Numbered from the stretch's first letter, positions 18,820-28,765 are shown. The stretch: 34,244 bases of DNA from Nanobdellota archaeon (GCA_030704765.1 JAUYDD010000067.1:1-34244), one strand, 5' to 3'. Program-made: numbers and translations. Notes: generated by a model from the letters alone, not told the origin.

Positions 18820-19671
18820 ATGAAAGCAACAGAACTTTATGCAAAATTGGAAAAGAATTTCATAAAGCCCGGCTTAAGTGATGAATGGGCTGAGCATATG
18901 GAAGAAGTAAAAGATTTTCTTAGTGATAACTTTAAAAAAAGGTCTATGGGATTAGTTTGCGATAATTCTCAACAAATTATTAGAGTTTATACTGCGGTAT
19001 TTCCAACAGACAGAGTAATGAAATATATTTTAGCTCAAAGAACAGAAGACGCTATGCTTTTTGTCCATCATCCTTCTATTTGGGATATTACTAAGGCTCC
19101 TCAAGTTTTTCAACAAATGAACCAAGATTTATTAAAAAAATTTAAAGCAAGAAAAATTTCAGTTTATAACTTACATGTTCCACTAGATAATTATGGTGAA
19201 TATTCAACTAGTCTAACTTTAGCTAATGCTTTAGAAATAAAACCAAGAAAGCCATTTGCTCCTTATTTCGGAGCTTTATGTGGAGTATTTGGAAAAACAA
19301 AATTAAGAACAACTGCAGATTTATCAAGGAAATTTAAAGAAACAGTGGGTCATAGAGTTAGTTTATATCAATATGGAAGTCCAAGTATTAAAGACGGAGT
19401 TGTCGCAGTGATAGCTGGTGGTGGAAATAATGTTGAAATGTTACAAGAAATTGCAAAAGAAGGCGTAAATACATTTGTAACTGGAATAACTGCATTAAAT
19501 TCTCATTCACAAAAAGCTCATGATTTTGCCAAAGAACATAAGATAAATGTTTTAGGTGGAACTCATTATTCTACTGAAAAATTTGCATGTATTGCTATGT
19601 GCGATTATTTCAGAAAATTAGGATTAAAAAGTCAATTCATAGATGGAAAACCTGGTTTAGAAGATTTGTAA
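18820..19671 (+). CDS. NIF3-like (GTP cyclohydrolase I type 2 homologue) protein
   Basis: DAMLFVHHPSIWD, YNLHVPLDN, VAVIAGGGNN, FVTGITALNSHSQKAHDF, LGGTHYSTE: NIF3 metal-site pattern. Confidence 0.88.
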   Translation: MKATELYAKLEKNFIKPGLSDEWAEHMEEVKDFLSDNFKKRSMGLVCDNSQQIIRVYTAVFPTDRVMKYILAQRTEDAMLFVHHPSIWDITKAPQVFQQMNQDLLKKFKARKISVYNLHVPLDNYGEYSTSLTLANALEIKPRKPFAPYFGALCGVFGKTKLRTTADLSRKFKETVGHRVSLYQYGSPSIKDGVVAVIAGGGNNVEMLQEIAKEGVNTFVTGITALNSHSQKAHDFAKEHKINVLGGTHYSTEKFACIAMCDYFRKLGLKSQFIDGKPGLEDL

Positions 19672-19676
19672 ATCCA

Positions 19677-19722
19677 GGTCTGGGGAGCACATCTGCCTAT
19701 TTTTGCAGAGTTTAACTTAACC
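19677..19722. repeat. Diverged direct repeat R3
   Basis: ggtctggggagc followed by ctattttt...gtttaactta, similar to R1. Confidence 0.45.
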
Positions 19723-19858
19723 TAATTTTAACCTGTAAATTTTTTATCCCTGATAAAAGTCCAAAAAATAATCTCCTGAGGTTTATGAAAGATTATCTAA
19801 CTTCTTATTATAAATAAATCACAATCAGGTTTATATAGGATGAATTTATACTTTTTTC

Positions 19859-20791
19859 ATGAGAGAAAAATTATTTGGCTGTTATGTTGCAATTGTTACT
19901 CCTTTTCAAAAACAAGGAGATAGAGTGAACCATCCTATAAATTATGATTCTTTGGATAGATTTGTTAACCATATAATTCTCGAAGGGGTTGATGGTGTTG
20001 TTGTCTCTGGTTGTACTGGTGTTGATTCTCTTCTTTCTCCAGATAAACAGGTTGAATTAGTTAAATATGTTAAAAGTAAATTTGGACACCTAACAAAAGT
20101 GATTGCTGGAGATGGAGCTAATTCAACAAGAGAAGCAATAGAACTTGCTCAAAGAATGGAAGAAGAAGCTGAAGTTTACACTCACCTCTCAATATCTCCT
20201 TATAAGAACAAGCCTTCTGATAGGGGAATAATAGAGCATTTTACAACTATTGCTGATAATATCGAAGGTAAATTGATATTATATTCTGTGCCTAGCAGAA
20301 CTGGAGGAAAAGGAATTCATCCTGATGTTGCTGAAAAATTAGCAGAGCATAAAAAGATTTATGCTATTAAAGAAGCATCTAGAGATTTGGAAAGGATAAG
20401 AGAGACTATTCATAAGACAAAGGACAAGAAATTCTCTGTTTTATCTGGTGATGATAATCTCACATATCAAATAATTGAAGCTGGTGGAACTGGAGTTATT
20501 TCTGTTGCTGGAAATATTGTTCCAAGATGGATTTCTAGTTTAACCAAGTTAGCTTTAGATAAAAGTTATGATGATGCTAGTAGTTTGCAGCTTAAATTAA
20601 ATTCTTTGTATCAAGCGCTTTTTCCAAAAGCTGTTTTAAATAAAAATCCTTCACCGAATCCAGTTATGTGTTATTATGCATTGAATAAAATGGGTTTTGA
20701 AGTTGGTATTCCAAGATTGCCTTTAACAGAAGGAGAGCCTTATGAACAAGAAAGAATGGATAAGGTATTATTAGATTTAGGACTTAGTTGA
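19859..20791 (+). CDS. dapA: Dihydrodipicolinate synthase family protein
   Basis: VAIVTPF, GVVVSGCTG, YSVPSRTG, YAIKEASRD (Schiff-base Lys), RLPLTEGE. Confidence 0.85.
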   Translation: MREKLFGCYVAIVTPFQKQGDRVNHPINYDSLDRFVNHIILEGVDGVVVSGCTGVDSLLSPDKQVELVKYVKSKFGHLTKVIAGDGANSTREAIELAQRMEEEAEVYTHLSISPYKNKPSDRGIIEHFTTIADNIEGKLILYSVPSRTGGKGIHPDVAEKLAEHKKIYAIKEASRDLERIRETIHKTKDKKFSVLSGDDNLTYQIIEAGGTGVISVAGNIVPRWISSLTKLALDKSYDDASSLQLKLNSLYQALFPKAVLNKNPSPNPVMCYYALNKMGFEVGIPRLPLTEGEPYEQERMDKVLLDLGLS

Positions 20792-20818
20792 TTTAAAAAA
20801 TAAAATTTCATTAGATAT

Positions 20819-21085
20819 TCATTCTTTTAACTTATACCTATTTCTATATCCGCATTCCTTACACTGAATGACTCTAAATCCCTTTTTTATTCTTATTTCA
20901 GAATTAACTGCATTAAAAAATGAGCAGCATTTTTTGCAGAATTTCTTTTTATAATCACCAAGTTTAATGTTTTTTGACATTGCAAGTTTTTTAATATTTT
21001 TGATTTCTTTTTCATTCGGAAAATTAGAAAAAACATCTTTGATTTTTTCCTGTATTTCTTCCCTTGAGAGATTTTGTTTTTTCAT
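20819..21085 (-). CDS. rnp4: RNase P protein component 4 (Rpp21/Rpr2)-like
   Basis: KKFCKKCCSFFN...RIKKGFRVIQCKECGYRNRYKL: CxxC...CxxC Rpr2 pattern. Confidence 0.75.
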   Translation of the reverse strand: MKKQNLSREEIQEKIKDVFSNFPNEKEIKNIKKLAMSKNIKLGDYKKKFCKKCCSFFNAVNSEIRIKKGFRVIQCKECGYRNRYKLKE

Positions 21086-21201
21086 TTTAACATATTAAAA
21101 TATTTTACAGATTTGTAGATTGCACTCTAGAAGTTTATTTATTTTATTTTCTGAAATTAACATAATAATTATAGAAATCTGTGAAATATAAACATTTACA
21201 A

Positions 21202-21777
21202 TTATCTATTTTCTAATAATTTTTCCAGATAAAGTCCTGCACTTCTAACATAAAGTTCAGGATGTTTTCCAACATCATTTTTAACTAGATCTATCTCTGC
21301 AAAACAACTCCAATAAACTTTATCTGGATTTAAAGAAAAAGGGCCTTTGTAAACTCCTTGGAACATATGAACATATTCAAGGTCATTAGATCTTAGGTCT
21401 TTTGAAAAACTAGTAACAGGTGTTATAGTATTTCTTATTTCTTCTGGTAAAGATAAATTAAAAAAAATTTCTTCTGATAACTCACTTAAAGCAGCTTCTA
21501 AAGGGGTTTGCCCCCTATTTTCAGCTTTTAACCAAATTGCATGACCTTCAATACTAACATTTAATTTATTTATTCTACTAATTTTATAAGATTTCTCTGT
21601 TAATAAAATTCTACTTAAAGAAGTATCATCAAAAATAAATACACTTGAGGTAAGATGCCTAATTCCCGGAGTTTTTCCATCTCCAGGATGTGCTAATTCA
21701 TAAGAAACTGGACTTACTGCTACTCCAAATTCATTCACTTGAACTATTGGCGGGTAATTTAACATTAGAAAAAGCAA
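21202..21777 (-). CDS. NUDIX-like hydrolase (tentative)
   Basis: GQTPLEAALSELSEEIFFNL resembles a degenerate Nudix box. Confidence 0.55.
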   Translation of the reverse strand: MLFLMLNYPPIVQVNEFGVAVSPVSYELAHPGDGKTPGIRHLTSSVFIFDDTSLSRILLTEKSYKISRINKLNVSIEGHAIWLKAENRGQTPLEAALSELSEEIFFNLSLPEEIRNTITPVTSFSKDLRSNDLEYVHMFQGVYKGPFSLNPDKVYWSCFAEIDLVKNDVGKHPELYVRSAGLYLEKLLENR

Positions 21778-21816
21778 AAGGAAAAACCTTTTAAATTTTA
21801 TTATATCTTAGAATAT

Positions 21817-22761
21817 ATGCTAAAACAATTTCCACACCTTTCAGGTAAGCTGATACTTGCGCCAATGCATAATGTAACTAACCTCGCGTTTAGATTGATA
21901 TGCAAAAAATATGGTGCAAACCTTGTTTCAACTGAACTTTTATCAGCTAATGCTATTGCAAGAAAAAATAATGCTGTTATGAAACTAGCAATACATAGTG
22001 ATGAAGAAAAACCTATTACTGCTCAAATATTTTCTAATAATACTAAAAATATGGTTAAATCTGCACAAATTCTTGAAGATTTAGGATTTGATATAATTGA
22101 TATAAATCTAGGTTGCCCTTCTGATAAAATAATGAAACAAGGTTCAGGTGGTGCATTATTGAAAAGAAAGCAAAAAATAGCTGAAATAATCAGAGAAGTA
22201 TATGATTCAATTCAAATACCCTTGACTGTGAAGATAAGGAGTGGATTTGATAGTTTTTCTATCAATGCTCCGGAGATAGCAAAAATATCAGAAGAAAATG
22301 GTGCAAGTGCTATAATAATCCATCCAAGAAGTATAAAACAAGGATATTCTGGAAAATCAGACTGGAATATAATAAAACGAATAAAAGAAAATGTAAATAT
22401 TCCAGTCATAGGAAATGGGGATGTTATTGATGGAGAAAGTGCTAAAAAAATGTTGGATGAAACTGGATGCGATTATATAATGATAGGAAGAGCAGCTATT
22501 GGAAATCCATTCATATTCAGAGAAATTAATGAATTTTTAATGTCTGGAAAAATTATTAAGCAGACAAAAGAAGAAAAAATAAAAGATTATTTTAGATATA
22601 TTGAGCTAACCAAAAAATTTGGGATCTTTTCCATAAAAGATGCTAAACAAAAAGCACATGAGTTTACGAAAGGGCTTCCTGAAAGCTCGAAATTAAGATA
22701 TAAATTAAATAATATAAAATCTTTTGAAGAAATAGATTATTTAATAAAAAATATATTATAA
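21817..22761 (+). CDS. dus: tRNA-dihydrouridine synthase
   Basis: LILAPMHNVTNLAFR, DINLGCPSDKIMKQGSGGALL, VKIRSGFD, IGNGDVIDGESAKKML. Confidence 0.93.
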   Translation: MLKQFPHLSGKLILAPMHNVTNLAFRLICKKYGANLVSTELLSANAIARKNNAVMKLAIHSDEEKPITAQIFSNNTKNMVKSAQILEDLGFDIIDINLGCPSDKIMKQGSGGALLKRKQKIAEIIREVYDSIQIPLTVKIRSGFDSFSINAPEIAKISEENGASAIIIHPRSIKQGYSGKSDWNIIKRIKENVNIPVIGNGDVIDGESAKKMLDETGCDYIMIGRAAIGNPFIFREINEFLMSGKIIKQTKEEKIKDYFRYIELTKKFGIFSIKDAKQKAHEFTKGLPESSKLRYKLNNIKSFEEIDYLIKNIL

Positions 22762-22811
22762 AAGAATTTATAAACTTATATGATGTTTTTAATATATAAA
22801 AGTGTGATAAA

Positions 22812-23702
22812 ATGAAAAAGATCCTTATCATTATGATATTAGCATTGGTTTTAAGTATAAATTTTGTACTATCGTTAGATACAGAAAATCAAAACCGCCT
22901 TAATTTTGGCCATGTATTGATTGTAAAAAAAATCAATACAGAACCAAATGAACTTGTTCCTGGAGAAACTGGAAAACTGAAAGTATATGTCTATAATAGT
23001 GGAAAATCATTTATAAGTGATGTTAGAGCGAAACTTATTTTGCCTTCTGAACTTGCATTTATTGATGATGTTTCTGAGAAAAAAATCTCAAAACTTGAAT
23101 CAGGTTGGGAAACTAATTTAGATTTCACATTAATCTCTCTACCAAAAACTGTAGAAGGAGTGTATAAAGCGACTTTAACTATTTATTATATAAACCATAT
23201 TGGGGAACAAAAAGAAGATAATTATTCTATTGGAATCATTGTAAAAAGTGAACCAAAAATCTATGCACAAATAGAGAAATCAGAACTCTATCAAGAGAAT
23301 AGGATTGGTGAAATAACAATGACATTTATAAATAATGATGTTGCTAATGTAAGATTTTTAACGGTAGAACTTCTTGATAGTGAAGATTATGAAATTATAT
23401 CATCTAATAAAAAATATATTGGAGACCTGGATTCAGATGATTTCCAATCTACAACTTTTAAATTAAAAGTAAAGAAAAATATGAATATTTTCAATCTTCC
23501 TATAAAAATAAGTTATAAAGATGCTTTGAACAAAGAATATTCTGAAAATCTAGAATTACCTTTAGAACTGAAATCTGCTAATGATCTTGGAATAAAAAAG
23601 AATAACTATACAACTTGGGCAATAATAATAATTATTTTAGTGATTCTTGTTCTCTATATTATTAAAAAGAACCAAGGAAAGAAATTTTCAAAATATATTT
23701 AA
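22812..23702 (+). CDS. Secreted/membrane-anchored COG1361-like protein
   Basis: Signal peptide, CARDB-like repeats (ELVPGETGKLKVYVYNSGKS), C-terminal TM. Confidence 0.75.
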   Translation: MKKILIIMILALVLSINFVLSLDTENQNRLNFGHVLIVKKINTEPNELVPGETGKLKVYVYNSGKSFISDVRAKLILPSELAFIDDVSEKKISKLESGWETNLDFTLISLPKTVEGVYKATLTIYYINHIGEQKEDNYSIGIIVKSEPKIYAQIEKSELYQENRIGEITMTFINNDVANVRFLTVELLDSEDYEIISSNKKYIGDLDSDDFQSTTFKLKVKKNMNIFNLPIKISYKDALNKEYSENLELPLELKSANDLGIKKNNYTTWAIIIIILVILVLYIIKKNQGKKFSKYI

Positions 23703-23780
23703 GAATATAGTTAATCTTAAATAAATAAGGTTATCGTAATCTTAGGTTATTAGCTTCAGATTATTTCTGAAAATATAAAA

Positions 23781-24500
23781 ATGAAAAAACAAAATAAAAC
23801 AAAGAACAATGAAATCATAAGACTTGAAGAGGTATACAAAAATTATATTATGGGTGAAACTATAGTTAAAGCTATTTGTGATGTTAATTTAGGAATAAAA
23901 AGGGGAGAGTTTGTTGCAATTGTAGGTCCGAGTGGGAGTGGTAAAAGCACAATGATGAATATGGTTGGTGCATTAGATTTAGCTTCAAAAGGTGAGATTT
24001 ATTTAGATGGGCTGGACATTGAACATGTTGGAGAGTCTGAGTTAGCTCAAATAAGAGGAAGAAAAATAGGTTTTATTTTCCAGACATTTAATTTAATTCC
24101 AACATTAAGTGCATTAGAAAATGTTGCGCTTCCAATGATTTTTCAAGGAATTCCTAAATGGAACAGAATTGAGAGGGCAAAAAAGCTCCTAAAAGATGTT
24201 AAACTTGAACATAGAATGTACCATTTGTCAAATGAACTATCTGGCGGAGAAAGGCAAAGAGTAGCTATTGCGAGAGCTTTAGCAAACGACCCTGAAGTTA
24301 TTTTAGCTGACGAACCTACTGGAAACCTTGATAGTAAAACAGGAGAAGAAATACTCGATATGTTCATTGAACTGAATAAAAAAGGAAAAACTATTATAAT
24401 GATTACGCATGACCAAAATCTAGCTAAAAAAGCGCAAAGAATAATTAAGTTAAGAGATGGGTATGTCGTTGGTGAAGAAATAATAAAAAAGCATTCTTAA
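23781..24500 (+). CDS. ABC transporter ATP-binding protein (MacB/LolD type)
   Basis: GPSGSGKSTMMNMVGALD, ELSGGERQRVAIARALANDPEVILADEPTGNLD. Confidence 0.96.
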   Translation: MKKQNKTKNNEIIRLEEVYKNYIMGETIVKAICDVNLGIKRGEFVAIVGPSGSGKSTMMNMVGALDLASKGEIYLDGLDIEHVGESELAQIRGRKIGFIFQTFNLIPTLSALENVALPMIFQGIPKWNRIERAKKLLKDVKLEHRMYHLSNELSGGERQRVAIARALANDPEVILADEPTGNLDSKTGEEILDMFIELNKKGKTIIMITHDQNLAKKAQRIIKLRDGYVVGEEIIKKHS

Positions 24501-24598
24501 TGATGTATTTTGTATAAGAACATAATCTTTAAAAACTCTATAACATAGGGTAAAATATAAGGGGGTGAAGGCCTCAGACCTTTTTCTGAGAAATTAAA

Positions 24599-25477
24599 AT
24601 GGATTATAAAAACCGAGTGATAATATTTGGAGTAATTGTATTAATTTGTTTAATTTCAGTTATTAATCTAGCTTTTGCACTTACAACAACCTCTGTTTTT
24701 ATGAATCCTGAAAGCATTGCTCCTGGAGAAACTTCAAAAATTACAATTGTAATAAAAAACAATGGTGAAAATGATTTAACAGATGTCTCTGTTGGACTTG
24801 ATTTTACAAATCTTCCACTAGCTCCATATAATTCTGGTTCAAACCAGGTTTTTAGTGATTTAAATGTTGATAAAACAAAGCAATTAGAATTTGATGTAGT
24901 TGCATTAAATGATGCAAAATCAGGCATATATAAAATTCCAGTAAAAATTAAATATACTGAAGATTCAATATCTAAAACACTAGATTCTATGATTAGTATC
25001 ATGGTTTATTCAAGACCAATTGTTGAAGTTGATGCTGAAGAAAGCTTATTATTAAAAGGACAAAAAAATAAAATCACTATTAAAATAGTCAATAAAGGGC
25101 TTGCTGATGTAAAATTTTTAGAAGTTGAGATCGAAGGCTCTACTTATTACTCGTTATTATCTCCAGATACAGTATATGTTGGAGATGTTGATTCTAATGA
25201 TTTTCAAACAGCAGATTTTAACTTGTTCTTTAATAAAAATATACCTAATACTATAAATATTCCAGTGACATTAACTTATAAGGATATAACAAATAAAGAA
25301 TACAATCAAGACTATACTATTTCTTTAAAAACCTATAGCCAAGAACAAGCTCAAAAATTAGGATTAGTGCAGAAAAGCTATACAAGCTACATAATCGGGG
25401 GAGTAATCTTTTTAATATTAGTCTTCTTAGTCTATAGAACTCTTAGAAGAAGAAAGAATAAAAACCCTCAATACTAG
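24599..25477 (+). CDS. Secreted/membrane-anchored COG1361-like protein, paralogous to 22812-23702
   Basis: Signal peptide, ESIAPGETSKITIVIKNNGENDL, C-terminal TM. Confidence 0.75.
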   Translation: MDYKNRVIIFGVIVLICLISVINLAFALTTTSVFMNPESIAPGETSKITIVIKNNGENDLTDVSVGLDFTNLPLAPYNSGSNQVFSDLNVDKTKQLEFDVVALNDAKSGIYKIPVKIKYTEDSISKTLDSMISIMVYSRPIVEVDAEESLLLKGQKNKITIKIVNKGLADVKFLEVEIEGSTYYSLLSPDTVYVGDVDSNDFQTADFNLFFNKNIPNTINIPVTLTYKDITNKEYNQDYTISLKTYSQEQAQKLGLVQKSYTSYIIGGVIFLILVFLVYRTLRRRKNKNPQY

Positions 25478-25479
25478 AT

Positions 25480-26724
25480 TTGATAGAGAATATACAAAAT
25501 AATATGTTAAGAGATTTTTTCTTTTTGTCTGTGAATAGTATGAAAAAAAGAAAGCTTAGAAGCTGGCTTACTCTCTTAGGAATTTTTATTGGAATTGCCG
25601 CTGTTGTTTCTTTAATTTCTATGGGCGAGGGATTAAGAACAGCTATAACTGGGCAATTTGCTTCTCTATCTTCAGATACTCTTACATTTACAAATGCTGA
25701 AACAGGATTTGGACCACCTGGAAGCACAGCAATTAAAAAAATCACTGATCATGATATAAAATTAATAGAATCTGTAAATAATGTAAAGATTGTAATTCCA
25801 AGGCTAATTAGAGTTGCAAAAATAGAGTATAATAAAATTATAGATTTTAGATATGTTGCAAATTTACCTGAAGATAAAGAAAAAATAGATTTTATCTATA
25901 CTAATATGAATATTAAAATAGAGGAAGGAAGATTATTAGGAATTAATGACCGTGGAAAAGTTGTTTTAGGAAATGATTTTACAACTACTGATAAATTTAA
26001 TAAAAAAATAAGGGTAGGAAGCAGGATAAAAATACAAGGCAAAGAATTTGAAGTTGTCGGAATACTAAAAAAAGCAAGCACTTTTACAATTAACAGTGTT
26101 GTTATAATGTTAGACAGTGATATGAGGGAGATTTTAAATATACCTAAAGATGAACATGATATAGTTGCAATCAGGGTTAATAGCAAAGATAATGTAGAAA
26201 AAGTTTCTTTAGACATAAAAGACAAAATAAGAAAAGATAGAAAAGAAAAAATAGGTGAAGAGGATTTTAATGTCCAGACACCATTACAGGCGCTCCAATC
26301 TGTTAATACAATTCTTGATATCGTAAATATTGTAGTTATTGGGATTGCTGCAATCTCTTTAATCATAGGAGGAATTGGAATTGCAAATACTATGTATACA
26401 TCAGTTTTAGAGAGGACAAATGAGATTGGAATAATGAAAGCAGTTGGAGCTAAAAATTCTGACATTCTGACTTTGTTTGTAATTGAATCAGGAATATTTG
26501 GATTAATTGGAGGTTTTGCTGGATCTTTATTTGGAGTCCTAATGTCTTATAGTGCTTCATCAAGTGCAAATAGCTTTTTTGGAGAAAATATTTTTAGTTT
26601 TCAAATATCCTGGCCATTAATATTTGCAGCTATAATATTTTCATTTTTAATAGGAGTTTTTGCAGGCTTAATCCCTTCTTATCGTGCAAGTAAATTAAAA
26701 CCTGTTGATGCATTAAGAGCATGA
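25480..26724 (+). CDS. MacB-like ABC transporter permease
   Basis: SWLTLLGIFIGIAAVVSL...IGIANTMYTSVLERTNEIGIMKAVGAKNSDI; FtsX-like C-terminus. Confidence 0.92.
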   Translation: MIENIQNNMLRDFFFLSVNSMKKRKLRSWLTLLGIFIGIAAVVSLISMGEGLRTAITGQFASLSSDTLTFTNAETGFGPPGSTAIKKITDHDIKLIESVNNVKIVIPRLIRVAKIEYNKIIDFRYVANLPEDKEKIDFIYTNMNIKIEEGRLLGINDRGKVVLGNDFTTTDKFNKKIRVGSRIKIQGKEFEVVGILKKASTFTINSVVIMLDSDMREILNIPKDEHDIVAIRVNSKDNVEKVSLDIKDKIRKDRKEKIGEEDFNVQTPLQALQSVNTILDIVNIVVIGIAAISLIIGGIGIANTMYTSVLERTNEIGIMKAVGAKNSDILTLFVIESGIFGLIGGFAGSLFGVLMSYSASSSANSFFGENIFSFQISWPLIFAAIIFSFLIGVFAGLIPSYRASKLKPVDALRA

Positions 26725-27938
26725 TTCAAGATTATTTTAAACTAGGCTTTGAAAATATAAAAAGAAAAAAATTAAGAAGCTCTTTAACAATAGTGGGGAT
26801 TTTTATCGCTGTCACAACTATATTTATTTTAATTAGCTTGTCTATTGGTTTAGATCAGGCTATAAAGGAGCAGTTTAGGCAATTAGGTACAGATAAATTC
26901 TTTATTATGCCAAAAGGCCAAGCAGGAGCGCCAGGTTCTGGAGGAGCTGTAGAATTAACAACAAAAGATGTAGCAGTTATTGAAAAAATTAATGGTGTAA
27001 AAGATGCTGTATATTTCAATGTAGGAAATGTAAAAATAGAATTTAAACAAAAAAACAGGTATTATATGGCTATTGGAATTCCTGATGATAACAGACTAAT
27101 GAAAGTCATGCTTGAAACTATGAATATAAAAGTAAATGAGGGAAGATTTTTAAAACCAGGAGATAATAAAAAAATTGTTTTAGGATACAATTACAAATAT
27201 GGGAACCTTTATGATAAACCCGTTAGAACCAGAGATAAAATAGAGTTAAATGATGTTGAATTTGATGTTGTTGGAATTCTTAGCCAGATTGGAAATTCTG
27301 CAGATGACCAGCAGGTCTATATTACTTTTAATGATGCAAAAGAACTGTTTAATTCAGGAGACAGAGTTGATGAAATAGTAGTACAAGTAAAAAGTGAAGA
27401 AGACGTTAATGCAGTTGCAGATAGTGTTAAAAGAAAGTTGATAAATTTTAGAGATGTTACTGAAAAAACAATGGATTTTACAATATCAACTCCCGAAGAG
27501 CTGTTAAGAAGTTTCGGGACTGTGTTAAATATAATCACTGCTTTTTTACTAGGAGTTGCTGCTATTTCTCTTTTAGTCGGAGCTATTGGAATTGCAAATA
27601 CTATGTATACATCAGTTTTAGAAAGGACAAAAGAAATCGGTGTAATGAAAGCAATTGGAGCTAAAAACTCGGATATATTAACTATATTTGTAATAGAATC
27701 TGGATTTTTGGGTTTAGTTGGAGGAATAATTGGAATTTTAGTTGGAATTGGAATTGGAAAGATAATTGAATATATAGCAATCACTAGCCTTAAAACAAAT
27801 CTATTGAGAATTGCTACTCCCTGGTATCTTATTCTAGGATGCATAATGTTTTCTTTTATAATTGGCGCAGTTTCTGGTTTACTTCCAGCACATCAAGCAT
27901 CAAAGGTCAAACCTGCCGATACATTGAGATATGAATAA
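26721..27938 (+). CDS. MacB-like ABC transporter permease (paralogue)
   Basis: SSLTIVGIFIAVTTIFIL...IGIANTMYTSVLERTKEIGVMKAIGAKNSDI; 4-nt overlap with previous gene. Confidence 0.92.
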   Translation: MIQDYFKLGFENIKRKKLRSSLTIVGIFIAVTTIFILISLSIGLDQAIKEQFRQLGTDKFFIMPKGQAGAPGSGGAVELTTKDVAVIEKINGVKDAVYFNVGNVKIEFKQKNRYYMAIGIPDDNRLMKVMLETMNIKVNEGRFLKPGDNKKIVLGYNYKYGNLYDKPVRTRDKIELNDVEFDVVGILSQIGNSADDQQVYITFNDAKELFNSGDRVDEIVVQVKSEEDVNAVADSVKRKLINFRDVTEKTMDFTISTPEELLRSFGTVLNIITAFLLGVAAISLLVGAIGIANTMYTSVLERTKEIGVMKAIGAKNSDILTIFVIESGFLGLVGGIIGILVGIGIGKIIEYIAITSLKTNLLRIATPWYLILGCIMFSFIIGAVSGLLPAHQASKVKPADTLRYE

Positions 27939-28004
27939 TTTAAAAACATAAAAATTTATAAACTCTAAGAATAAATTATCTCTATTAACAAAAAGGTGTA
28001 AAAT

Positions 28005-28175
28005 ATGACTAAATGTACGTATTGTAAAAAACAAATGCCCGAGAATAGTTCTTTAGAAGTCTGCGATCCATGTGGAATAAAAGTATGGGGCCTAAAAATG
28101 TTCAATGCAATAAAAAGCAATATGGAAGAGGCTAATAAAAGAGGGAATCTTGACCAAGGTGGAAATGGGAGATAA
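28005..28175 (+). CDS. Small zinc-ribbon protein, 56 aa (absent from ORF track)
   Basis: ATG..TAA: MTKCTYCKKQMPENSSLEVCDPCGIKVWGLKMFNAIKSNMEEANKRGNLDQGGNGR; two CxxC pairs; upstream GGTG. Confidence 0.75.
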   Translation: MTKCTYCKKQMPENSSLEVCDPCGIKVWGLKMFNAIKSNMEEANKRGNLDQGGNGR

Positions 28176-28237
28176 GCTATTAGTAAGCTTTTTAAATGCT
28201 CTATTTCTATATTTTTTAGGGTTAATTAAGATTAGTG

Positions 28238-28298
28238 GATAGTTATGGACTATCTTAAACGACCATTGAGCACTAAGAAACCCATAGAAGATTCTTAG
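28238..28298 (+). promoter_or_regulatory. Two hairpins in the leader of rpl21e
   Basis: gatagt(28238-28243)/actatc(28249-28254) and ctaagaa(28273-28279)/ttcttag(28292-28298). Confidence 0.4.
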
Positions 28299-28314
28299 AA
28301 GCTTATATATAAAA

Positions 28315-28566
28315 ATGATTAAAAGAAAACAATTACGTGATCGTGGAAAAATCAAACTCAGTAATTATTTCCAAGAGTTTAAAGAAGGAGAAAGAGTAGC
28401 TGTAGTAAGAGAACTTGCTATGAATCCGAAATTTCCGAAACAAATCCAAGGAAGATCCGGAGTTATTTTAGAAAAGAGGGGGAACTCTTATATAGTAAAG
28501 ATAAATGATTTAAACAAGGAAAAACATTATATAATCCATCCCGTACATCTAAGGAGATTAAAATGA
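28315..28566 (+). CDS. rpl21e: 50S ribosomal protein L21e
   Basis: EFKEGERVAVV...PKQIQGRSGVILEKRGNSYIVKI...HYIIHPVHLRRLK. Confidence 0.93.
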   Translation: MIKRKQLRDRGKIKLSNYFQEFKEGERVAVVRELAMNPKFPKQIQGRSGVILEKRGNSYIVKINDLNKEKHYIIHPVHLRRLK

Positions 28567-28736
28567 TAAATAAAAATAAATTAGTAATTAGAAGTATGGA
28601 TGATGTGTTTAAAGATCCAGATGTTGATATAGAGGATAGTAGAGAATTAATAGAAGGAGTTATGAAAAGTCCTTTGTATAGCTTAATGACTGAACAATGT
28701 AATGGTTATGAAATGAGATTGATTCACAATAATTAA
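28563..28736 (+). CDS. Small acidic protein, 57 aa (absent from ORF track)
   Basis: ATGA overlap with rpl21e stop: MINKNKLVIRSMDDVFKDPDVDIEDSRELIEGVMKSPLYSLMTEQCNGYEMRLIHNN. Confidence 0.6.
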   Translation: MINKNKLVIRSMDDVFKDPDVDIEDSRELIEGVMKSPLYSLMTEQCNGYEMRLIHNN

Positions 28737-28765
28737 AATTAAACATTAAAAAAATATTCAAAAAA

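Noticed and set aside
24541-24598. Riboswitch or attenuator (ctcaga...tctgag before the COG1361-like gene)
   Set aside because: Only a 6-bp hairpin next to the start codon; too weak to claim.
25896-26465. 189-aa antisense ORF in the permease (and similar 27317-27844, 10015-10497, 6646-7065)
   Set aside because: Antisense open frames produced by AT-rich codon composition opposite well-supported genes.
28092-28355. 87-aa minus-strand ORF
   Set aside because: Overlaps the supported zinc-ribbon gene and rpl21e start; no recognisable motif.
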